From Cymbidium sinense (Eukaryota > Streptophyta > Magnoliopsida > Asparagales > Orchidaceae), in assembly GCA_021442155.1 (NCBI GenBank), contig CM038216.1, forward strand, positions 152,855,009 to 152,919,008: a DNA stretch of 64,000 nucleotides, given 5' to 3'. This document shows, piece by piece, positions 55,402 to 64,000 of this stretch. The notes under the pieces are model-generated. The model worked only from the letters and a program-made list of their open reading frames with translations. It ran no database searches and was not told the origin of the DNA. Each line of letters starts with the position of its first letter. Position 1 is the stretch's first letter. The position numbers were made by a program, and so were the translations under genes.

Positions 55402-56990
55402 TATCTTTTATTTCATTAGCTTAATGACTTTTAGCTCCACCCCATTCTCATCTATAAGATCATCCCAACTAAGGTGTGATTGCTGATATTTCATTTGGGT
55501 TTGATTTGAGCTAATTTGTTTGAGCTCAATTTGATTCAATTTAATCCAAATCAATTAAATTGGGTCAAAAGGTCTAATTAATTAGTTTACATTTTGATTA
55601 GGCTTTAATTATTTTCATCAATTATTTGTGGTGTTTGAGATTGATTGGTTGTAATTAGTTTAAATTAATTTTGGTTTTAGCCTATGGTGGCCCAATTGGG
55701 TTAATTTGAATTTATTTAAGTGTTCTAATCAGCCAAATTATATCTCATTTTATTTCAGATTTTTGTTTGGTTGACTTAGTTGAGCCTCTAGGGAAGTTTA
55801 ATTTGAGTTAATTTTGGTTGAATTTGATTTAAACATAGTCAGATCCACATGATTCAATTTAGGTCAAAGGGGTTAATTAGTCAAATTGAACTCCAATTGA
55901 ATTTATATTTATCTAATTAATCTTTGAATAACAATGATTTATATTGGCTTGATTTTAATTTAATTTGATTTGATTTGAATTTAGCTCAATAAGACCTTAA
56001 ATGAGTCCATTTAGGTTATTTAACTTAATTAGAAATCAATTAAGATTAGATTTTGGTATGAATGTATTTCACCTTGAGTTTTGTTCAATTTTATTGAATT
56101 TGTGTGTTTAAATTCACTTGACTTATTGGGCTAGGTTAGGTCTTGTGGGGCCCACTAACTTGATCTAGATATAATCTTAGGGTTTTAATTTTAGTTTAAT
56201 TTTAGATTTAAATTTTGAATTTCATTTTATTTGATTCTAAATTTTATTTATTTTTGATTTTGATTTTGACTTATGGTGCTCACTTAACCACTGAGAAAGC
56301 GTCCAAAGTGTCTAAATGAGGAAGTCCTTAATCTAGGATTGAAATCTTAAATACTAAGAAGCAGATGAGTTTAAAATGAGGTCAGTAGAGACAAAGATGG
56401 AAACTCACTTTTGAGCTTCATCTCGTGCTAATGAATGATTTTTAATCGAGGAAATAACTAAACATTAGCTCCAATAATGTAATTTCTTCAAACTATAGAT
56501 AAGCCCTAGGGGTTGATATTTCGTGAAAGAGATTTACACAATTCTAGAAATTTACCTTGCTCTTTCAATTTTAAGTGTTTTTGATGCAAAAAATCACGAG
56601 TTCTAGTGAGTTCACCAAAATTGAGGCTCTGGATGGGTTAGAGGGGATGAAGATCCCGATCACCCCTTTATGTTTTCCAGATTTTGGGAGATGACCCCCT
56701 GGTTGTCCATCCTATTGATTAGAATAGACAACCATAATTAGATTCTCTAAAAATAGATTTAAAGACTTTAGTAATTCAAATTTAATCTTGATCATCTAAT
56801 ATTTAATGAGACAACCCAAATTAAACCGCATAATTTGCCGCCATCTAGGATGAACTTAGGCCATCCAATCATGTGTCAACATGTGCAAAGTGAGATCCAG
56901 TCAGCACTGACTAGTTTGAGTAAGAAAATATAGTATTTTAGGACTTCCAAAAATAATAAAAAAATGCTAAGAACTTTAACAAATTATAAA
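54540..56990. other. Intergenic DNA without recognised genes
   Basis: It holds a (TTA)n microsatellite and AT-rich low-complexity DNA (55,480-56,270) of the TTAATTTGATTT type. I recognise no protein. The frame at 55,271-55,486 is generated by the microsatellite. Confidence 0.5.
55347..55402. repeat. (TTA)n microsatellite
   Basis: About 17 uninterrupted ATT/TTA triplets. Probably polymorphic. Confidence 0.97.
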
Positions 56991-56999
56991 AAAAAAACA

Positions 57000-57480
57000 C
57001 TCATCCAAAAAGTATGATTGACTCCTTTATGAATTCAGTATTCATATGATAATCCAATGAACCTAAAATTCTCAAACTTTGCTAGATTTTTTTAGAGTAA
57101 TTTGAGTTTGATTGAAAATTAAATTTATTTTATTACTCTTAAAATATTAAACCAACCAAACTAAAATTTAAAGGAAATAAACATTAATTTATTCTTTATA
57201 TATCATAAAAATTCCAAGTCAAATTGACCACTAGATTAAAAGTTACTAATTTTTTAAATTATCTAAAGTAATTTTGAATAAATAATTATCTAAAAATAAT
57301 AAAAAGTATAAAAATGTACCTAACTCATTCAAGACACTTTCATTACCAACAAAGAACTTAAGAAAAATAATTAAACCCCGTGAAGAAAATAAAATCACAA
57401 AATCACCAATAGAGGGTTAATTAAACCTTAATTAATTCACTTTATTTCAACTTTAAAAATTCATAGAAAATCAACAATTG
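57000..57480 (-). repeat. Inverted copy of the 53.75-54.29 kb repeat unit
   Basis: The reverse complement carries AAATTACTCTAAAAAAATCT, GGTTCATTGGATTATC, AACTTTTAATCTAGTGG and TTTCTATGAATTTTTAAAGT in the same order as at 53,750-54,290. Divergence is substantial, but order and spacing agree. Confidence 0.72.
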
Positions 57481-57481
57481 A

Positions 57482-57916
57482 CTAGGGGTGTGCATTATTT
57501 GGTTTTAACTAAACCAACCAACCAAAGTTTTGAGTAATTTGGTTCGATTTTGAATTTAATAATTTATTTTGGTTTTAATTAATGAAAACTTTCGTTTTGG
57601 ATTTTGGATTTTGTTAAATAAAATTTTGGATGGAACCAAATAAACCTAAATAATTATATGATATACTTATTATTAATTTATATATTATAGTATAGTAAGA
57701 ATTATTAATATAAACTACTATTTGTTCATTATACAATAAAATATTATGCAAACATTTTTAAATGTGGGAACTTCTTTATCAAAACCAAACCAAAATAACC
57801 AACCAAATTATTTTTGTTATTTTACATTTTATTTGGTCGGTTTAAATATTTTAAATCCAAAACCAATTTTAAAATTTATCATTCAATCCATCCAAATCAA
57901 CCAAATGCACACCCCT
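57482..57916. mobile_element. hAT-type MITE with perfect 8-bp target duplication
   Basis: Terminal inverted repeats AGGGGTGTGCATT (57,484-57,496) and AATGCACACCCCT (57,904-57,916) are perfect over 13 bp. Flanking ACAATTGA occurs at 57,474-57,481 and 57,917-57,924. The 8-bp duplication and 435-bp non-coding body fit a hAT-derived MITE. Sub-terminal TTTGGTT/AACCAAA extends the inverted repeat. It is inserted in the inverted repeat copy described at 57,000. Confidence 0.88.
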
Positions 57917-58191
57917 ACAATTGAGTAAAAAAAATACAAACAATTTCTCTCTTGAGTCAAAGTTCATAAAGGGATCTAATGGTCTAAACAACCTTAAATT
58001 TTACAAATCATGGAAATAATGGGTTGTTTCCACAAGCTTTGCCGTTGTGGAGTCTGAGTCGATTGATGCCTGGTTGTAGTTCTTGATATGCTTGCATGAT
58101 GTATCATTGTTTAAAGCTGTCTGATACTGATTTTTGCGCTTATTTTTTCAGCCCGTTACTGATCTCTGTGCTTGTTTTTTCGATAGGTACG

Positions 58192-60190
58192 ATGGCATAG
58201 GAGCACCTCCCGTCAGCTAGACGACGGCGACGTAGCCATGCTAGGGAGGCCATCCCACTGTTGGAGCAGACACCTGCCGAGGTTCATCCTAGCATTGCCT
58301 CCTTATGTATGACAGCCGCTCACCCGAATCGTAAGTAATATTTAATTTATATTTTTATGTTATGTCTGCTTACCTTTTATATTGGTTAATGACAAATTTT
58401 TTTTTTGTTGGCAGAGCACTGTACTTGAGGCCGCGTCACACTTGCTTATTCTGAAGGAGTGACCCATCACTTGTAGATGATTCATCCGTGGGCTAGAGCA
58501 GGTGGGCCTATATTGTGTTAGCCAGCTTCGCTTCATATGCCTAGATCATCATATCGTGCCTTGGTTGAGATGGTCTCATCAGCCTTCTACCTGTCTTGAG
58601 TAAGATGACCGGATGGTGACAGATGATGATCTTGGGACTACGGGTTGATGGGCCACCTATCATAGGCTCAATTATGATTGGTGAGGGTAAGAGATGAGAC
58701 ACTTGGCCTCATTGCTGCGATGATTTGTTGGGACGACACCCCATACCAAACTTGATGTATCATGACCCGATTAGTCCACACATCAGGTCGACATTCAAGA
58801 TGGGCCAGGCACATGTGCATACATGCATGCCACCCAGGTTGATGTGAACTTTACTGTGGAGTCATACGGCCCGAGTCGAGGAGTTTTTCGACATGCATGC
58901 TTACATTCTATTTCTTATTGGTCGCTTTCTTCTCGATCAGAGGTTCACCGCGATCTACCACTACTAGAGGACTTGGATACAATCAGTATATGGCTATGGG
59001 TGCGCGCAGCCCACTTATATAGAAGTCTGACGATCGACTAGCCTACCTGGGCCAATATGGTCGCCGCTCACCTTCTTTAGATATGGTCTTGGGAGCATAT
59101 TCATGTGGGGAGGCCGACTCTACATGTGCTATATCCTACTGAGCTTGACGATCTCAGCGTTGGGTTGAGGTATATTTTGTTAAATGTACTTCCAATTTTT
59201 AGCTTATATATGTGTTTAAACTGTGTTGTGTGTACAGATGGAACAAGAAGTATGTTCGCCAGTAGCCAATGACGAATGTTGCAGTATACAAAAATGAGCT
59301 GGATGACTTGCGACTTAGGTTGGACTTGCATATAACACGTCAGTTCAAGTATCTATAATGCATATTCTAATTTAACATAATTTTTAATATGTGTGATCCG
59401 GAGCCATACGGAGCGTGATCATGACACGCCTATCGATACATGCTCAGCTCGAGATATGGTTATCACGAGTCCTCGATCACCGGAAGAGGGTTTACGAGAT
59501 AGAGTCTTTGCCTGATTCGACTCATTCTCGAGTAGATGTAGCCGGTTGATCCCAGTTTTAAAGTCGATGGTGGTAAGCGGATGTCGGGGTTGATTACAGC
59601 CGATCACACATTGCTTGGGAGGCGGAGGGATTGTCGTCGAGGGCTTAGATGAGGAAGCGGGATGGCAGTATCGAGGCGGTATGGAGTTGGATGGTGAGCT
59701 TCTCACGTATTCTTATTTTGCGAGATCCTCCACTCTTATGCGAGCAGTGGAAGCGTATTTATGTAAGTGCTAATATAAGTATTCATTTAAATTCAATATT
59801 TATGTAAGTGCTAATTTTTCATACTATTTTTTGTGTAGGCGGAGCACATCTCGGCGACTCGGGACATCTTTCTGCCATACTTTGGCCATGTGGATGACCA
59901 TGGAGGTATTGATAGGTGCAGCTATCACGAGACACTGTATACATATCGAGGACACATATTATGGATCGGTGCACATGAGGTGTCAGCATCATGATTGGAG
60001 CACGGGGCATCTACTTATGTGGATCAGGTCCATCTACGTATGCTGATCCAGGTCCTTACACATATCAACCTACATATGAGTCACGCCCACTATCTTCCAA
60101 TCACGGGATGATCAGGGCCTTGACTAGAAGATCTTTGCATTGGAGGGTCACCATTCATGGCCATCGTCACGCGGTACACACAGGGTAGTG
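58192..60190 (+). pseudogene. Plant-mobile-domain (PMD, MAIN-like) gene, broken
   Basis: Remnant of a transposon-derived protein with the plant mobile domain, found in MAIN/MAIL genes and in some Mutator-like and gypsy elements. An apparent start reads M-A-stop at 58,192, then EHLPSARRRRRSHAREAIPL, with a splice donor at 58,331 and an acceptor ending at 58,414. Next come ILGLRVDGPPIIG (about 58,630), FFDMHAYILFLIGRFLLDQR (about 58,880), LPLLEDLDTISIWLWVRAAH (about 58,960) and IWSWEHIHVGRPTLHVLYPT (about 59,080). A GT-AG intron, 59,170-59,237, joins G-L-R to W-N-K-K-Y-V-R in phase. Beyond 59,400 conservation is weaker, with a Tyr/Pro-rich C-terminal part. Stops and frameshifts occur in every exon. 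The encoded family includes silencing-related nuclear proteins; this copy cannot be functional as read. Confidence 0.82.
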
Positions 60191-60204
60191 CGATTCCTTG
60201 ACAG

Positions 60205-61370
60205 GCGTTAGATGTTTAGGGTAGTCTATTTGTGCGTCTGTACTACATTTCTTTTTATCTATTTCATTCATTGATCTTTTTATCTATTTTACTCAACTCT
60301 TTCACCTGTTGTTTTGTGTTGTATGACATTCAAACGTTTTAGCTTACAAACTTGTAATAAAATAAATTTGTTTTAAAGTTAGTCACTATACAAATAAATT
60401 AAGGTGTAAATTATGTAAGAAAGGTAATAAGTGAATCTATTATAAAAAAGCATAATATTAAAGATTAACTCAACTTCACAAGCTAAATCAATTATATACT
60501 CTGAAGTCACTAAAACATAAATATAAATATACAAGATACAAGTGTGCTTACTAATATTTATGTTTAAATCATAAAATAATTATTAGAAGGAATGCAAATC
60601 AAAATTATAAAGATACTTTGCACAATAAGAATTATTTTTGACTTAATACCATACTTATATCCCAAGCTTTGTAAATCAAAGATACTTTGCAAATAAAACA
60701 AAACATCTGAAGCCAGTCACCCACTTAGGTAATCTGAAGCAGTGGCCTCAATTTCACGTGGCACATCCGCCACGCCGGCAGGCGGCGTGGTAATCATTAA
60801 GCGGCCTATTCTTATATTTTTTTAACAGTACTTAATAACCTAATTAACCTTCTAATGATACTTAGTTTAAAAAAATTGCTGACTTGGTTTGGTCAATTGA
60901 TGGTCAAGTCATGTTAATCATTGATTATGAGTTTGTGTGAATCAATGATTTCAATTGATTTGGTGTATGGTGAGTTTTGACTAGTTTGGGTTTCATATGG
61001 GCTAAGAGTTGACTTGGTTAAATGGATAAGTTAATTTGGTTTGACTCAACTCAAAGTAATTGATCATCCTAAGGTGATCAATGATCATGGTATGAGGCTT
61101 GGATGGGTTTGGTTAAATCAAATTTGGGTTGGATTAGAACTTGGTTCATATGGGCTCTTTATGCCACTTTGGGTCAAGTGGACCTAAATGAGTTAATTGG
61201 CTTAGTTTTGGTTTGATTAAGGTTTAGTTGGATTTATATATGAGCTTAGGATTGAAATATAAATCCAATTGCAATCAATTTGGGCTATGATGTTTTTTTG
61301 GTTCATTTGGAATTTTCATGTCAAAAGGGTTAAGTTAGGCTTGATTTGAGTTGATTTCAATTTGGCTAGA
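60205..61370. other. Intergenic DNA without recognised genes
   Basis: AT-rich flank of the PMD relic, then TTTGGTT-rich DNA from about 60,880 that grades into the array at 61,370. A GC-rich hairpin near 60,770 is listed separately. Confidence 0.5.
60770..60790. repeat. GC-rich hairpin in AT-rich DNA
   Basis: CCACGCCG (60,770-60,777) and CGGCGTGG (60,783-60,790) are perfect inverted repeats around a 5-base loop. The 30-bp neighbourhood is far richer in G and C than anything within several hundred bases. Confidence 0.85.
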
Positions 61371-62255
61371 TGATTGTAGGTTTCATTTATATTTGTATAG
61401 ATAATTGAAGGAATGATTGATTCAAGAGAAAATCCATTGATTTTGCTTGATTTAGGCTAGTTTTGGTTAATTCCAAGAAATTAGCTTAAAGGGTCTAAAT
61501 TGGGTTTTGATTTGATTTTGGATTTGGTTTTGGCTATTTGAATTTATATTTTATTTATATTTGGGAAGATAATTGAATATATAATTGACTTATGAGAAAA
61601 TCATTTGAGTTTGGAGCGATTTGAATGCAAATTTGACAAAGTTCATGGAGGTAGGTATATATGGATTAGTAAAGAATTTGCTCTAGTTTGATTTGATTTT
61701 GATCATTAGAATGTGGGTTTCATTTGTATTTGTGAAGATAATTGAATATATAATTGATTTATAAGAAAATCAATTGATTTTAGGTTGATTCAGGTTAAGA
61801 TTTGGTTAAGCTCATGGAGATAAGTCTATATGGCTTAGGCAGGGCCTTGGTTTGATCTGATTTAGTTTGATTTGATTTTGATCATTGAATGTGGATTTCA
61901 TTTATATTTGTGAATATAAATGATGAAATAATTGATCTATAAAGAGATCAATTGAATTTAATTTAATTTAAAGGGGATTTTGGCTAAGCTTATGAAAGTG
62001 GATTATAAGACTTAAGAAGGGATTTAGCTTGATTTGATTTTGGATTTCAATCATTTGGAATTGAGTTTGGACTTGAGTTTGATAAATGATTGAGGGATTG
62101 AATTGATCTTGGAGAAGATCAATTGAATTTAGATTGAATTGGATTTGGCTAAAGTTAAGGCCATGGAATTCAATCATAAGATTTATGAAAGATTTTGAGC
62201 TTGGATTTGATCATGGGATTGAATCATTTAGTTTGAAATTTGGATTTAAATTTGA
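61370..62255. repeat. Satellite-like tandem array, unit about 170 bp
   Basis: A (G)ATAATTGAATATATAATTGA motif, followed by T(T/C)ATAAGAAAATCAATTGA(T/A)TTT and then GGTTAA(G)CT(C/T)ATGGA, recurs at about 61,401, 61,569, 61,738, 61,917 and 62,090. Successive steps are about 168, 169, 178 and 172 bp. Each unit also holds GATTTGATTTTGATCATT. The best copies are at 61,569-61,900; the edges decay. Non-coding. Confidence 0.82.
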
Positions 62256-63050
62256 TATGAATTTGAAGTTTGGTTTGAGAAGGTGGACATGGATTGAGTT
62301 TAGACTATAAGATAGACAAATCTCCCTAAATCCCTAAAGCATAACCTACCCCTATGACTAATTCTTCGAAATCTCTAGACTTAGGTTAAGTGTTCACCTA
62401 ATCACTAGAAGTATCTTAAAACTAAGAGTATTTATAAGAGCCCTAAATCTATGATGAGAAGATTGAAAACTCACTCCAAAAGTGAGGTGAACACCCATCA
62501 ACCTTAAGAGCTCTTATTAAATGATTGAATTCATTATAAGGTGATACTTTCATATCTTGAAATGATATATTATTTCTTAATAATACATTTAATCACTTAA
62601 ATAAAATACTCTCAAGATCTATGTGGTGTCCCAACTAAAAACTCCACACAAGATGCCAAGCCCATTGAACCAATACTCTTTATTAGGTTATATAAATATA
62701 TAATTAAACATATAATATTTTTGTTATAAATTATACTATTAAAATATAACATATTTTTATTAAATATATAATTAAAATAATTACTTAATTATAAAGTTAT
62801 ATTTAATCATATTTTTTTATTATATATGAATTATTATCAAACTTATCCTCAAATATATAACAAATTATTTGTTAAACAACAAATGAATTTATTTATGAAC
62901 AAAAACAAATAAATTTGATCATATTCATATTCGATTTATTTAATGTTTCAATTTTCAAAAATTGTTTAAACTTATTAATTTATTAATTTGAATAAATATA
63001 AATGAATATTAATCAAGTTGAGTTTGAATTATTCAATGACTATCGATTCA
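62255..63050. other. AT-rich intergenic DNA
   Basis: No coding signal. 62,660-63,030 is strongly AT-rich with TATAATTAAA-type sequence. 62,280-62,520 looks loosely like 56,280-56,480 (both have GAAA(A)CTCACT), a resemblance I did not establish. Confidence 0.45.
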
Positions 63051-63054
63051 TCTG

Positions 63055-63424
<370 letters not shown>

Positions 63425-63542
63425 CTTCTCCCCCTTCTTTGACATGGGGCAATCGAAAAGACTGCATCTTTCTTTCTTGGATCTCCCCATGCTTGTGAAG
63501 AGAAAGGAAAAGTAGTAAGTCAAAAAGAAGAATCTTCCCAGA

Positions 63543-63891
63543 TCATGAAAGCAGCAATGCAAGTGACTGATTGCATTGTTGAAGTTTCAATCTCCAACAA
63601 TGGGAAGCATGGTCATGCGAAATCCCACTTTGTTCATGGATATTTGTGCCTTCCTCTCACAACTGTGATGTTAGGTGCTCTGATTATCAGCTTATTGATA
63701 TATCTGAGGATGGATTTGTGTGTCTTCTTTCTAATAATGGAAACATTAAAGATGACCTTAGACTCCCAACTGATGAGAATATACTTACTCAAATCAAAGA
63801 TGGTTTTGTGGAGGGTAATGACTATGTAGTGACTATAATGTCTTTTATGGGGGAAGAACAGATCTATCTATCGAATATTGTCCACAAATAG
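63543..63891 (+). pseudogene. Processed pseudogene of translation factor eIF5A
   Basis: The first frame has DCIVEVSISNNGKHGHAKSH, including the hypusine-loop GKHGHAK (Lys codon of the GK pair at 63,605-63,607). After a frameshift near 63,650 come PSSHNCDV, DYQLIDISEDGFVCLL, DDLRLPTDENILTQIKDGF and VVTIMSFMGEEQIYL, with a stop at 63,889-63,891. The normal block F-N-G-K-K-L-E-D between the frames is missing, and the first ~45 residues of the usual ~160 are not recognisable. eIF5A promotes translation elongation at difficult peptide bonds after hypusine modification. Intronless across regions that are spliced in plant genes, 5'-truncated and frameshifted: a dead retrocopy. Confidence 0.92.
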
Positions 63892-64000
63892 CTGTATTTT
63901 TCTGCATATTTTGGTTGCATATAAAATTGTGATAGAGTTATAATGAGATATTAGAATTCTTTGATCTATCATTGATGTTTATCTAAACATCCCCACCAAC

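Overview
This looks like nuclear DNA from a flowering plant. The evidence is one long spliced gene with GT-AG introns and a plastid-type transporter product, an AT-rich background, and plant transposable elements: an L1-type LINE with an RNase H domain, RTE-type LINE ends, a Ty3/gypsy element with two RNase H domains, hAT-like MITEs and a plant-mobile-domain relic. I cannot name the species. No prokaryotic, organellar or viral genome is present.

Positions 1-36,081 are the 3' part of one plus-strand gene of the PHT4/ANTR family of plastid anion (phosphate) transporters. I reconstructed ten consecutive exons with matching phases, a stop at 36,079-36,081 and 288 complete residues. The gene looks intact. 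Two introns are very large. Intron 2 (593-10,772) holds RTE LINE ends, AT-rich low-complexity DNA and a minisatellite. Intron 5 (13,476-29,880) holds a broken sense-oriented L1-type LINE (about 14,050-18,370) and then about 8 kb of non-coding, repeat-rich DNA (about 18,880-26,850), probably a non-autonomous or eroded retroelement.

Positions 36,082-64,000 contain no intact gene that I can support. About 39.9-48.7 kb is a decayed minus-strand Ty3/gypsy element of the Tat/Ogre type (gag, protease, RT, RNase H, second RNase H, integrase), followed by a tandem-repeat 3' untranslated region. Catalytic aspartates in RT and integrase have become asparagine. From 52.5 to 54.4 kb there is a degenerate ~500-bp repeat family, with an inverted copy at 57.0-57.5 kb that carries a MITE with a perfect 8-bp target duplication. 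At 58.2-60.2 kb there is a broken plant-mobile-domain (MAIN-like) gene, and at 61.4-62.25 kb a ~170-bp satellite-like array. At the right end two processed pseudogenes lie head to head 120 bp apart: a RAD6-type ubiquitin-conjugating E2 (minus) and eIF5A (plus).

Only the transporter is a credible functional gene. I saw no tRNA, rRNA, CRISPR or operon-like structure. All identifications come from reading translations by eye against remembered family motifs; no database search was run.
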